Assembly (NCBI RefSeq): GCF_038095995.1
Contig: NZ_CP146005.1
Coordinates: 248,001-312,000 of the forward strand
From: Mesomycoplasma ovipneumoniae
GTDB lineage: Bacteria > Bacillota_I > Bacilli_A > Mycoplasmatales > Metamycoplasmataceae
Length of the DNA: 64,000 nt
Reading direction: 5' to 3'
Positions 11,280 to 22,749 of the stretch are shown here, piece by piece. Numbering within the stretch: the stretch's first letter is position 1; each line of letters begins with the position of its first letter. Below the pieces are notes generated by a model. The model had not been told where the DNA came from. It searched no databases and was given only the letters and a program-made list of their open reading frames with translations. The position numbers were made by a program, and so were the translations under genes.

Positions 11280-14200
11280 TATTTTAGTTAGTTATTTGCT
11301 TGCTGGCGGCGGCCTGACTGCAGCAGTTGGCGGAATTATGGGCGGAATTAAACTTTATGCAAACAATAACGAACTTGGAGTTTACAATCTTGATGTTACC
11401 TCAGACACCATTGATGAAACTAAGCAAGGTGAGTTAGTTTATGCTAATTTTTTTAATGCTCAAGGTGAAAATGTTGCCGCATTTGTGCCTGTAGAAGACA
11501 GTAAAGACGGCAAATACGAAATTCTTTTAAACCCAAAAATTAAATCAGAAAAACGCGTTTTTACTGAATCAGAGTTTGCAGACTGATTTGCCATAAATTA
11601 TAACCGTCAAACCCCAATTTTTGAACTAAAATTAGGGGTTATGAAATTTGTCAACGAATATTGGGATGCTATTTCTCCTTCAGAATTTCTTGAGTATGCA
11701 AAATGATTTACTAAAAATGTTGCATGAGGCCCAGATGCTCTAACATTAGAACATTTTGCACTAAAAAAGGGTGTAACACGATCAGGTAATAATTTATTAT
11801 TAGGTCAGCATTCAGCTGTTAGAAAAGAAGAAGCAAGAATCGAATTTTTTCCAGATTCATTTTTTGGTTCATTCCCAATTTATTCAGAATTAGCCGGAAG
11901 AGGTAATGCACCGGACAATTTAACTTACAAAATTTTCGAAGATGCAATTTCAAAAGAAGCGCTTGATGAATATTTTAAAAAAATTCCGCAACAACAGGTT
12001 TTAGCAAATTATGACAAAACTAAGGTTGTTGCTGGAATTCCTGCCGCTGATCTTGTTAAAAATGAAAAAATTTATCTTTATGATATACTTAAAATTTTAA
12101 AAGACTCATTTGCTAACGATTCAGAAATTCTTGCTAAATTAGAAAAAATTAAGGGTCCTGAGAATTTTTTTGTCTTTGATAATGAAGGCCAAACAATTGA
12201 AGATGTTAAGAAAAAATTTGAATTGGCAGTTCTCATGTTTGCTCATGAAAATGACATCCAATTGCCTAAAAATTATAGTCTAAATTTCCCGCAAGATTTT
12301 GAAAAAACCTATAAAATACGTGATATTTCTGACACAATCAGAGCCTCTCTTAAAAATGATGAAAATAATACTCCGCGCGGAATTCTTTCTTTAAAACTTG
12401 AAGATCCTGAGTCTGATTCGACCTTTGAAGATCAAAAAACTCCCGCTAATTATCAAGATACAACAGATTTTTTTATCACTCAGAATGTAAATCCTGATAT
12501 TATAACGCTTATTGCTGCCGAATTAGCAACTAAAATTTCCCAAAAAGTGGATGAAATTGTAAAAAACGGATTTTATGATCTATATAATTTAAATCATCCA
12601 GTTGGAAAAACGATTGGTATTTATCAAAAAGATTCTAATAATAGGTTATTTTTTCCACTTGGTGCTCGTTCTGAAAGTCCTTCAATTGAAGCGCAGAACG
12701 AATACCTATCTGAATTTGATGCTAATTTATGATCATCATATCAAATTAAGTCACTCAAAAAACTATCAAAAACTGAATTAGAAGTTGAATTAACAGATCC
12801 AAATGACGCTGAAGGTACAACAAAAACAATAAAATTTAACCTTGACCCAGAAAACCCAGATTATGCTAAAAATGTTGAAGAGTTTAATAGTTTTAAAATT
12901 GCTGTTGACTGAAAAAATCGCGCAATTCCAAAGGTTATTCAAGAAATTGAAACTCTTAAAGACGGAAAAACCACAACAGTTTACCAACTTTATGGCGAAA
13001 TTTTTGATGGCCTAATTGATAAAGTTTTAAGAGATAAATTAACAAATGGTGAAGATCTTGTCGGTACTTATGTTGATTTTGAGATTGATCAAGAAACTGG
13101 TTTGAAAAAATATACTACAAAACGTGGCGAATTTGTCGGATACTCACACTCATCAAGAATTCCTTATATTGCACTTTTAAAGGCTTCTTCGCCATTTTTT
13201 AAAACAACCGGAATTAACTATCTAAAATATGTTGGCGCTCATGAGTATGGTCACCATCAAACTTTGAATTATGCCCAAGACAATTCAGATCCTGATTCAA
13301 ACGTAGTTCTAAACGCGATTTCGACAAATGCAGGACTGGGTTTACAGTCTTTTTATAATTTTGATGTTCTTCAGTTATATCTTAATGCAAGATCTTCAGG
13401 GCTAAGTTTGCGAAAAGCATCGCCTAGTTTAAACCCTGAAGATAAAGGAATTTACCCAAACTTTAGCTTTGATAGTGATAATAATTTTGAGAGTGAGTCA
13501 CAAATTTTTGGTTCAAATGAAAACCAAAATATTGACGAGTTAATTTCTAAAAAATCTCGTAGATTTTTGCAAACTATTGATGGTCTTCAAACTGCAGCAG
13601 ACATTCGAAAACTAAAATTATATGATCTTTTTCTTTTAAATTCAATTGACCCAGATTCAGGAACAATAAATCCGGGAACTTCTGGAATTTCCAAATTTTT
13701 CCGAAATAGAAGTCAAGATTTAAAGCCAAATACTGAAAATGAATCAAGCGAAAATGTCGAAAAACAAACAGGATTTATTGATTCAAGCGATGTTCAAGGT
13801 ATTTTTGCTAATTCATTAACTGATGGAGCCGGAAATAAAATCCAATTTGACGATCAAGGAAAAATCCGCGTCGCTGATTTTGAACCAAGCCCGGATCGAA
13901 CAACTTTTAGCAATTTAAAAGTTCACTTATTTTATGAAAACGGGAAACCAGTAATTGATCCTTTAACATTTAAAAATCCAAATAGTCTTGGTGAATTACA
14001 GCAAAAAATTAAGCAAATTCAGGATGAATTTGAGAATAAAATAGTCAAAAACTTTCGTGATAATGGATGAGACTCAAGTCCTCAGTCTTTTACCAGATTT
14101 TCACCATCATCTCCATTGTTTGAAAAATCACTTAATTCAATTTTGCATAATCCTGTTGAAAATCAAGCATTTTTTGGAACAATTATTGGCAAAAACCCAC

Positions 14201-17200
14201 AAAATTTAAAAGTTAATGTTGAAATTCCTGATTCAGTTTTTGACTTGTCACAATTTCTTACACAAGTCCAACTTTCGCTTACCGCGCCCCAAGCAGTTGC
14301 TAATTTAGCAAAAGAATTATTGGAGAAAGAAGAATCTTTTGGATTTAAGTTTCTTGATTTTTTCAAATTGTTTAAAGGAACTCAACCAAGTTCTTCGGGT
14401 CAAGTTTCGACAATTTTCGAACAGTTTCAAAAAACATTTAATTTCGGAGATCAAATTCAATCACTTCTTAATAAAATTATTAGCATTTCTGAACAAAAGG
14501 ATTCAGATTTACACGCAAATTTAACTAATATTTTAACTTTTAAAGATTCACTTTTTAGAAAAATAGCTGAAATAGTCTCAACTCTTCAAACTTTATATAC
14601 TGTTTATTTTCGAACTTTAGTTACATCTCTCTTATCAAAAGGGCAAAACGATTCTGCAGTCGGAATTTTGACTAGAGTCTTTTCGAACCAACTTGAAGGT
14701 AAACTATATGAAAACTTAGACAAAATTATAAAATTCACTGACAAAGATGGCAAAAGCATTGATCCTAGTCACTTATTTGTATCATTAGATGAATTTTCCA
14801 TTTCATCACCAAATAATCGAGATTTTTGACACTTAACTAACGGTCCAATTTTTGCTGGTTCATATTTTGGAAAAATAATTTCAGTAAATGGAAATCAATA
14901 TTATCAAAATCCAAAATATGACTTTAATGTAAGAATTCAAACTCAAGCTCAAAGTCAACTTGATAACGTTCTTGATCAGAGTGACTTTGATGATGAAGAT
15001 GAAAATTTATCAACTCGCTGAACTTCACCTCTTGGAAAACTTTTAAAATTTTCAAATGTAATTCCTCAAAATCCGTTTTTTGGAATTGCCCAAGATTTTA
15101 AGTTTAATGTTACAAATTCTGTAATTGATAAGTCCAAAATTTATCTCGATGCTTGAGACAAAACTCTTTTTGGTTTTGATTATCAAAATAATTATTTTGC
15201 ATATCAAAACAACAATAATCAAACAGAATTTTCATCAATTTCAGATTTTCTAGAGTTTATTTCAATTGATCCATTTGCACTTAAAATTTCAAAAAAAGGT
15301 GAAGGTGAATTTGTTAGAGATTGAAATTTTGACTATGTTAATTCTAAGTTTGACCTTTATAAATATAGTTTTGATAAGTTATCTAAAAATTTCAAATTTA
15401 AAGAAAATCAAACTGAAAATTCATTGCCTAAATGAACTAAAGGTGAAAAATTTGATTCAAAATTTGAAAAATTATTGTCAATTTTTGATATTTCTCAAGA
15501 AGAATTGCAACAAAATTTACAAAATTTTGCAAATACGTTGATGGAAGCCTTTGAACAATCAACTCTAAACTTGTTGATCAAAAATGTAAAAATAGATAAG
15601 AAAAATATTGACCACCTATTTTTATCATCCGTTGGATTTATGGGGTTTAAAAATTTTGCTCGAAAAACACAGACAAATTTACCGGCAACCAAATTTGGAA
15701 AACTTACAGACATTAATGATAAAATTAAAATTTCATGATTGACTTTTGCAGGTTTTGATGAAACAAATTCTTTAGTTTTAGATGATGAATCATTTGTTAA
15801 TTCAGATTTAAATGATCCTGAAAAATCAGAAGTTTTTAGATGACTTAAGGACTTTTTAAGTCAAGCAAAAATAGAGGCAAAAGACTTGGATTTGTTCAAA
15901 TTGCAATACTTAGTAGGGACAAAAACTTTTGTTGACTATGCAGTTGGTAAAATTAATCGAATTCAGCAATTCCAGCGAATGAACTCAGACCTTGAACTTT
16001 CATGATTCCGTGCAAAAAATTCAGCAAGATTTGAAACAAGACCTGATGATTTTTTCAGTAATTATGTCTATAATTTCCCTGAATCTTTAACAAGAGATTT
16101 TGTCCAAGTTCATTATTCTCCAAGTGATAAAACGCTTGATAATATTATGCCTGGTTATAAAAATATTTCTGAATCTAACACTGGAAATGAGTATTTTGTT
16201 GATGCAATTTATACAAGAAAATGGATTAAAAATTTCATTCCAGCTTTTGATATTGCCCAAGGATTTTCACAAACTTTGATTAGTCCTTTTACTAATTTTT
16301 TCCTTACTAATAATGTAACTTCAAAAAATTCAGAAAATTTAAATTCTTTATACAAAAATTTAACTGAAACTTTCAAAAAAGCCCAAGATCAGGAACTTTA
16401 TAATCAATCTTTTGTAATTAGCCAAAAAGAACAACAAGAAATTGCCGAAATAGAAAATCAGGACAAACCTGAAAAATTCATTGATCAAACCTTAGCTAAT
16501 ATTGAAAATCAGGATAAAATTCAGAAAATTAAAAACAAAAATAAAATCCAAAAAGATGAAATTTTTGCTCAAATTTCAGTTGAATTATCCCGGATTCTTT
16601 CAGCCTACAAAGGTGAACTTGCTGATTCAAAAAAATATAGTGACGGAAATGTTCAACCTGTTGTTGGTAGTTTTCGTTGGAGAAATAGTTATATTAATCA
16701 AAATGTCTCTACAAATAACGGGTTTTTCAAAGATCGTTTCCAAAGAAAAGTTTTAAATTGAGAATTGTACGATGACAATCTTGAACCTGTTGAGGACAAT
16801 ACAATAAGAATAACTAACTTAAAAGGTGAAAAAGTCACAAATAGACCTGAGGCCTTTTGGTATTATTCTCTTAAAACTCAAGGTGTTGGCCAAAGATCTC
16901 TTTCAGGAATTTGACGTGACTCAAAACAAGACAGGGTTGCTTTTTGAGGCTTTTTGAAAAATGAAGATGCCGAGAAAGCTAAATATTTAACTCTTGAAGA
17001 TGAACAAACAGGTCAAAAATTCTACATTAAATTAGCAAGTAATGCAACAAATAACATTTTTTACTTAAAAAAACAGGCCGACTTATCAACAAAGTGGACG
17101 CTAAAAGATGAAGGATATAGTTCTTGAATTTCATCTTGGTCAATTATTGGTGAATTTAAAAATGCACTTTTAAGACCAGGAGCTGAGGGTCTAAAAAAAT

Positions 17201-17367
17201 TCAGAATTTACTTTTCAGATGAAAACAGGCATGAAATTGAAGGATTATTTACATTAGGTAAATCAAAATATCTTGCTGAAAACGGTAAAAATTTTAACTT
17301 AGCCCCAACATACATTGAACAAAAATCAAATCAATCATTCCTTGTAATTCGACCTCAATTTAAATAG
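11266..17367 (+). CDS. giant PDxFFG-type surface protein with HExxH metalloprotease motif
   Basis: One frame of 2033 residues when the many TGA codons are read as Trp. The N-terminus has a short basic start and a Gly-rich hydrophobic segment (about 5-33) that looks like a membrane anchor or uncleaved signal, so the bulk should be outside the cell. The sequence FPDSFFGSF at about 195-203 matches the PDxFFG motif that names a mycoplasma-specific protein family. VGAHEYGHHQTLNYAQ contains HEYGH at 659-663, the zinc-binding HExxH signature of metallopeptidases. No third ligand was assigned. It overlaps the oppF end by 14 bases and oppA starts 8 bases after its stop, so it is embedded in the opp operon. 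Inference: it cleaves host proteins to peptides for Opp uptake. Proteolytic activity is not proven by sequence. Confidence 0.88.
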
Positions 17368-17375
17368 GACTTAAT

Positions 17376-20051
17376 ATGAAAAAAATTAAAAAGTTACTAA
17401 TTTTAAACTCTTTTGTTGTAATACCGACTTTTTTCTTGCTCTCATGTGCTTCTGCTCTTGAAAGAAATCGTCAAGAATTTGACTTTGGAGTTTCAACAAC
17501 AACAATTAACACTTTAAATTACGTAAAAAATAATTCTTCCCACCAAATTCTTAATTCTTTAGTTGAATCTTTTGTAAAACCAGGCCCATCTGCTTCAAAT
17601 TCATATGGGGCAAAATTGAATTTACCGGCAATTTCCTTTGAACTTTATAATACAAATCTTCAAAGCACGGCAGGTGATGAAATACTGCAAAACCCAGCAG
17701 GTATTTCTCCAGATGGTTCTTCTTTTACAATTAGTGATTTTGGACTGGCTCTTGGTTCAGTCGCGCCTTCAAGTGGAGGGGCAAAATCTTTTGTTGGAAT
17801 TCAAAATTCTTCCCAGTCAATTGTTTCAACTTCAATTTTTCTCAATAAAGGTGCCTCAAAATGAGCAAATAATCAACCTGTTATTGCCCAAAATTTTATT
17901 GACTATATTTTGTATGTACTAAATATTAATGTTGCATCCCCTAATTTAGTCAAAGTTCTTTCAGTGAATATTAAAAATGCCCAAAAAATGATCTCGCTCC
18001 AACAAGATTATGTCTCAAAATTTGGAAATCCTTATCTAAATCCTTTTGGTCAAAAAAGATATATAAAAGATCAAAAAACTGGCAAAGTTAGTCTTGACTT
18101 TGACCAAAAAGTTTTTGAATCGCAAAACTCTGGTGATGAAGAATACGTTGCCCAATTTAAAGAAAATGCAAGAAATTTTGGAATGTATACAGGTCAAATT
18201 TTTGAACAAATGACAAACAAGGAAGTTGTTGATTTAGTTCAGGCTAATTTATCACTCAATCCAAATTTTAGTGCTAATTCAACTGAAATTAACGTTGTGC
18301 AAAACAACCAAAGATCAGTAATAAAACTAACAAAAAATCCATTTTTAGATCCTTCACAAGTTTTTGACGGTCCTAATTTGATTCCAAGATACGATTTTTT
18401 ACCTGGAGACGAATATGGACTCCGAATCCAATTTGAAGACTCAGCGGCAAAAAAATTCATTAACTTATTTAGACAGATAATTCATCCTGATATAATTTTC
18501 CCGATAAATCGGGAATTTGTCGAGATTGAAGCCGGCGGAATTAATAATTTTGGAACCGATCTTTCAAAATTTTTAATTAATGGTCCTTTTGATATTTCTG
18601 AACTTAATTTAGGATCTCAAGGTTCAATGATTCTCACAAAAAGACAAGGTTATTATTCATCAGATAAAACCATTCCTAATAAAATTAAAGTCTTTTTTGC
18701 CGAACAACCGGAACTTTTATCGTCACTTTTCCTTGATGGTTACATTGCAAAAACCAAAATTCCTTCAACTTTTCAGTCTAAATTCTGGTCTGAAGAAAGA
18801 ACAAGAAGATACATGGAAAAACAAACCGGATATGGTACAATTGGAATCCAAGTTAATTTAGATAATGTCAAAAAAGGAAAATCTTACCTTCAAGATTCAG
18901 ATCTGCGAAAAGCGATTCTTTATGGCATAAATCGTATCGATTTACTCAATTTATACGGTCTTGACCACTCTTTTCCACAGACAACTTGAACTAATTTTGA
19001 CAGTATTTTAACTTCGCGTGGCTATCCTTTGGAGACTTTTTTAGAAAACAGAAACTACCGTTCAGAATTTTTAGACTCAAACGGAAAACAAGTTGAATTT
19101 CCAGTTTTAGCCCAAAATTATGGTTCACATTTAGCAAAAGGGGTCTGATTTGAATCTGTCCCAAGAGTAGATTCATCTTATAGTCCGCAAGCTTCAAAAT
19201 TTTTCCTTGAAAGATTTAAAAAGAATAATCCTAATGTTGAAAAAGTAAAATTAACTTTTATTTATAAAGATGATGCCGAAGAAAAAGTTGCTATCGGTCT
19301 ACAGGACATTTTAGCCCGAAATACCGATAATTTTATCGAAATTGACCCTGTTAGACTTCCTGATGGAATCTACCAACAAAGACTTTCAACTGGTGATTTT
19401 GACTTGACAATGAAAAACTTTGACTTTTTCAACATCGGTGGTTCTCAACCTCATTCATATATAAAAGCGTTTTTCAACACAGATGAAATTTCGCCAAGTG
19501 ATAATAAATTCTCAGGACTTGAGTCTAATCCGGCTTCTTCAATGACTTACTGGAAAATGTGAAATCAAATTTCACCTCAGCAAAGAGCTGAAATTGCAAA
19601 AAGACTCGAGATTTCTGACGTTTTTTTAAAGAAATTTGAAGAACTAATCACCCGAAAATTGAAACTTGACGGACAAGGAAATCCGATTTTCAAACAAGTC
19701 TACCTTGACAAAGAGCAAAAAATTCCTGCAACTGATTATAATAATAAGCCAATTTTAGTGCCAGAATTTTCTGAGCCCTTAGATGAATATAACAACAGAA
19801 TTGACTCATTTTTCAATGCAATTTTTACACACCAAGAAAAACAAGAAGGCTGAACTCAGAACAGAGTTTTTGAATTTGTGCTAGTTTTTGAAAAAATAAT
19901 TCGCGAATTTGCGCCAATTATTCCAATTATGGAGGTCGATACTTTCTGAACTATCAACCGAATTAGGGCCGGATCAGGAAATTCATTCCAGTTTGCTTTT
20001 GATGTTGAAAATATTAAAGTTAATTTTGTAACTGCAGAAGACGGAAAGTAA
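17376..20051 (+). CDS. oppA: oligopeptide-binding lipoprotein OppA
   Basis: An 891-residue lipoprotein: basic N-terminus, hydrophobic run and lipobox FLLSCAS, so lipid-anchored on the cell surface. Position in the opp operon, size and the segment LRKAILYGINRIDLL (a motif of SBP family 5 peptide-binding proteins) identify it as the substrate-binding subunit. It begins 8 bases after the PDxFFG gene stop and is followed by a terminator at 20111. OppA of mycoplasmas is larger than the roughly 540-residue enteric version, as seen here. The substrate range cannot be read from sequence. Confidence 0.87.
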
Positions 20052-20070
20052 TAATTTTTTAGGGTCTATA

Positions 20071-20163
20071 TTTTCAGTCTAATTTTTATATAATTTAAAA
20101 AATAAATAAAATACCAGTATTTTCTGGTATATTTTTTTAATATTTGGAAAATGGGGTAGATAT
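20071..20163. repeat. left flanking direct repeat of beta copy 1 (about 90 bp)
   Basis: This segment, including the opp terminator, matches 22656-22748 with a few substitutions and small gaps. The matching blocks are CTAATTTTTA, then ATACCAGTATTTTCTGGTAT, then TTTAATATTTG and AAAATGGGGTA. The two copies bracket beta copy 1 exactly. The natural reading is a long target-site duplication that has since diverged. Confidence 0.75.
20111..20138 (+). terminator. terminator of the opp operon
   Basis: Perfect hairpin ATACCAG / CTGGTAT followed by ATTTTTTT, 60 bases after the oppA stop. The same hairpin recurs at 22698-22717 upstream of asnS, because the segment was duplicated on insertion of the beta element. 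Confidence 0.85.
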
Positions 20164-20318
20164 CTGACTTTGACAGTTTGATGGCAAAAATTCACTTTTT
20201 ATTAACACAAATACGCAAAAATACCCGTAAATACGGTTTTTTTACCTAGAATCTTAATTTTTATTATTTTAAAATCAATCTTTTGCAAAAAAAAAAAAAA
20301 AAATACTTGGTCCAAAAT

Positions 20319-20712
20319 CCCGAGTTTCCCAGTTTTAAGGCAAAAATTCACTTTTTAGTGAATATAAATATGAAAAAACACCCGTAAATCAGTGTTTTTT
20401 GAACGTAAAACCTTAATTTATATTAATGTCATTTAATTGCATTTTAAGTAATTTTATGGTATAATTATAAATTATGAAAAAACAAAATAAAGATGGTTTT
20501 ATTGAAGTAAACAAATTGTTTGGCAAAAAACCTAAATATTTTAAGGAAATTTCAAACATGAAATTTGAAACAAGTTATTTGGAAATAATCAATATTTTGA
20601 TATCTTAATAAATTACTAATAAAATTGTAATTAACTTTTACCAAAAAACTTAAAAAATTGCCTAAAACCGGATGCTTTTTTGAAATTACCTTATCAAACT
20701 GGGAAACTCAGG
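20319..20712 (+). mobile_element. alpha element copy 1 (394 bp)
   Basis: Bounded by CCCGAGTTTCCCAGTTT at the left and AAACTGGGAAACTCAGG at the right. The 18-bp direct repeat AAATACTTGGTCCAAAAT lies on both sides (20301-20318 and 20713-20730). Inside: hairpin ATTCACTTTTTAGTGAAT, a terminator-like hairpin, a TATAAT box (20460-20465), and a short leaderless reading frame of 44 codons from ATG 20474 to TAA 20606 that starts MKKQNKDGF. It looks like an internally deleted, non-autonomous derivative of a larger insertion sequence. No functional transposase is present. Confidence 0.8.
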
Positions 20713-20718
20713 AAATAC

Positions 20719-20746
20719 TTGGTCCAAAATAAAATTGTGTTATAAT
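20719..20746 (+). promoter_or_regulatory. promoter of beta RNA copy 1
   Basis: TTGGTC (20719-20724), 16 bases, TATAAT (20741-20746). The -35 box comes from the 18-bp target duplication made by alpha copy 1, so the insertion preserved the promoter. Confidence 0.65.
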
Positions 20747-20752
20747 AAGTCT

Positions 20753-21011
20753 CACTAAGAATGAATTAATAAATATTGATATTGAATTAAGGGGGACTTG
20801 ATTATGTTTTTAGCATATTAAAATCAGAAAATGCGAATTTTTCATTATATTTTTAAATATGATGGTATGCCTTGAATTTAACCGTTTAGAAATCTTCAAA
20901 TTTAAGGCTTTTTTTATTGTTCTTTCAAAACTTCATATATTTTTTTAGGCTCGATGTAAATAAAAACGAGTTTTCTTTTTACATTGAGTTTAAATAGTAG
21001 TTGTATTTTTT
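20753..21011 (+). ncRNA. putative structured RNA, beta copy 1
   Basis: Roughly 260-nt unit downstream of a strong promoter, found in all five beta copies. It contains a conserved AAGGGGGA site before a minimal reading frame (MFLAY then stop) and three hairpins. In this copy hairpin 2 pairs GCCTTGAATTT with AAATTTAAGGC and hairpin 3 pairs CTCGATGTAAA with TTTACATTGAG. It ends at T-rich sequence cut by the IS256 insertion. Ends are estimates. Transcription is inferred, not shown. Confidence 0.5.
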
Positions 21012-21021
21012 ATGATTTTTG

Positions 21022-22404
21022 GGGTGTGTTCATAATCTTGTGTTTTAAATTTTTATGGATTTTTCAAATAGAAATGTAATCTAATTTAATTTTACATTAT
21101 TTAACCGATTAGGGAAAATAATTTCTAATTGTTTTTTAATCATGAATCAATTTCTTACCTTTTGTCATTTTGTAGATGCGTTTTGGAGAGTTAAATAAGT
21201 TATTTTTGAAAGGTAATTTACACTTTGAATTCCGCCTTTTGTTTTTGTATTTTTCCTAATTATTCTATTCATTGACTCAATTAAATTTGTCGTATAAATT
21301 GCTTGCCTCAATTCATATGGATATTTAAAAAATGTCGTTAGTTCAACGAAATTTGTATACCAAGACTTGATAATTGAAGGATATTTTTGGCCTCATTTTT
21401 CCGCAAATTTATCAAGATTTTGCATTGCAAATTCTTGATTAGCCGCTTGATAAATCTTTTTCATATCAAGGACAAACTCTTTTTTGTCTTTGTTAGAAAC
21501 TTTTAAAAGCGAGTTTCTAATTTGGTGAACAACACATTTTTGAACATCTGTTTGCGGGAAAACCGCTTCAATTGCTTGACTAATTCCGCTTAGATTATCG
21601 CAAGAAATTATTAGAACATCTTCCAGCCCGCGAGTTTTTAGTTCGTTAAAAACATCAAGTCAATTACTTGCTGATTCGGTATTTTTAATCCAAAATCCCA
21701 GTGCTTTTTTATTTCCGTCCCAATCAATTGCAAGAATAAGATAAAGTGATTTTTTGACAAAAACACCGTTTTCTTTAACATTAAAAAACATCCCATCAAT
21801 GTACAAAATTGGATAGGAATTCTCAATTTTTCGCGATTTTCACTTTTCAATTTCAGGCAATAATTTGTCAGTAACTGAAGAAATTCAGGCATTACTTATT
21901 TCTTTTTTATAGATACTTTTTATTGTGTTAACAATATTTTCATATGACATTCCTGATGCAAAAAGTGAAAACACTTGCTCTTCGATATCGCCTAAATTTG
22001 TTTCGTATTTACCGAGTAATTTGTTCTCAAAAGTGCCATTTCGATCTCTTGGTATTTTTAGACGAAAACTATTATGATTATAATTCACAGTTTTGTCCGA
22101 AAATCCGTTTCGCTTATTTGGCCTATGCACGCCTTTTTTGCTTCGGTTACTTTTTTCATAGCCTAAATGTTGGCTTAATTCCGCCCTTAAGAGCGCCTCA
22201 GTAAAAGTTTTAAACATATGCGAAATTTCGTTGTGAAAATCTTCTTTTTTTATTTTTTTATAATCAGCGTATTTGTCAACAAGTTTTTTAGCTTCTAACT
22301 CAAATGGGGATAATGTTTTTTGCTGTTTTTTCATATTTTGGTCCTTCATAATAAATTTTATCAAAATAAATTTACTTTAAAAACACAAAATATTTAACAT
22401 TACC
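21022..22404 (-). mobile_element. IS256-type insertion sequence, copy 1 (1383 bp)
   Basis: An 8-bp direct repeat GATTTTTG flanks it exactly (21014-21021 and 22405-22412), the hallmark duplication length for the IS256 family. Ends are inverted repeats sharing CTTGTGTTTTAAA-like sequence (left GGGTGTGTTCATAATC, right read in reverse GGTAATGTTAAATATT). It carries one intact transposase gene on the minus strand. A second copy starts at 63429. Confidence 0.92.
21081..22334 (-). CDS. IS256-family (Mutator-type) transposase, copy 1
   Basis: A 417-residue transposase read through several TGA codons as Trp. The segments LYIDGMFFNVKENG, ALGFWIKNTESASNW, VVHQIRNSL and TTNLIESMNRIIRKNTKTKG are characteristic of the Mutator/IS256 DDE superfamily; the last holds the catalytic Glu region. 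The start at 22334 is preferred over an in-frame ATG 30 bases upstream because AAGGA lies 7 bases before it. The coding frame is intact, so the element may be active. The part visible in copy 2 is identical. Confidence 0.93.
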
Positions 22405-22655
22405 GATTTTTGTCAGTATTTTAAACTAAAAAAAGCAGTTTAAAAATTTCATAATTTTGCTTTTTAAGGTAAAAATATACCTTTTTTTAGTTTGCTTTAT
22501 TATTAATAAGTAGATTTTTCTTTCGCGAGTGTTAGATTTAAAATTTGGTGTTTTTGCATTGATAGTTATTTTTCCTGAGTTTGCTAAAAAAGTTAAAAAG
22601 TGCCCAAAACCAGACACTTTTTTAAGATTATCTCATCAAACTGGAAAACTCGGGA

Positions 22656-22748
22656 TTTTAATCTAATTTTTACAGAAGTTAAAAAAAATAATTAAAATAC
22701 CAGTATTTTCTGGTATAATATTTAATATTTGAAAAATGGGGTAAATAA
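22656..22748. repeat. right flanking direct repeat of beta copy 1
   Basis: Partner of 20071-20163. It runs up to the asnS start codon, so the insertion split the original oppA-asnS intergenic region and duplicated it. Confidence 0.75.
22714..22719 (+). promoter_or_regulatory. asnS -10 box
   Basis: TATAAT formed partly by the 3' arm of the duplicated terminator hairpin, 30 bases before the asnS ATG. The left copy of the repeat reads TATATT at the same place, so only the right copy keeps a consensus box. Confidence 0.6.
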
Positions 22749-22749
22749 G

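Larger units (their letters stand above)
20164..22655. mobile_element. beta element copy 1, composite (with alpha 1 and IS256 inside)
   Basis: The left end (TTTGACAGTTTGATGGC at 20169) and right end (CATCAAACTGGAAAACTCGGG ending 22654) are inverted versions of each other and match the ends of other beta copies. Inside are a subterminal hairpin ACCCGTAAATACGG, a run of 17 A, promoter and structured RNA unit. Alpha copy 1 (20319-20712) and an IS256-type element (21022-22404) have inserted later, each with its own direct repeat. About 0.7 kb belongs to the original beta element. Confidence 0.7.
22426..22749. other. remainder of beta copy 1 and asnS upstream region
   Basis: No gene. The stretch holds the right portion of beta copy 1 up to 22654, then the right copy of the long direct repeat (22656-22748), which contains the duplicated opp terminator hairpin (22698-22717) and the asnS promoter. 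Confidence 0.7.

Noticed and set aside
11266-17367. Apparent string of broken genes with many in-frame TGA stops
   Set aside because: All pieces are in one frame, TGA falls at Trp-like positions and the organism uses TGA as Trp throughout, so this is one intact gene.
20474-20608. 44-codon frame in alpha copy 1 as a functional gene
   Set aside because: The start is shared with alpha copy 2, but there the frame stops after 10 codons and the rest differs, so it looks like a deletion remnant of a larger gene.
21638-21892. 84-codon minus-strand frame
   Set aside because: It is an out-of-frame shadow of the IS256 transposase, whose true frame runs through TGA codons.
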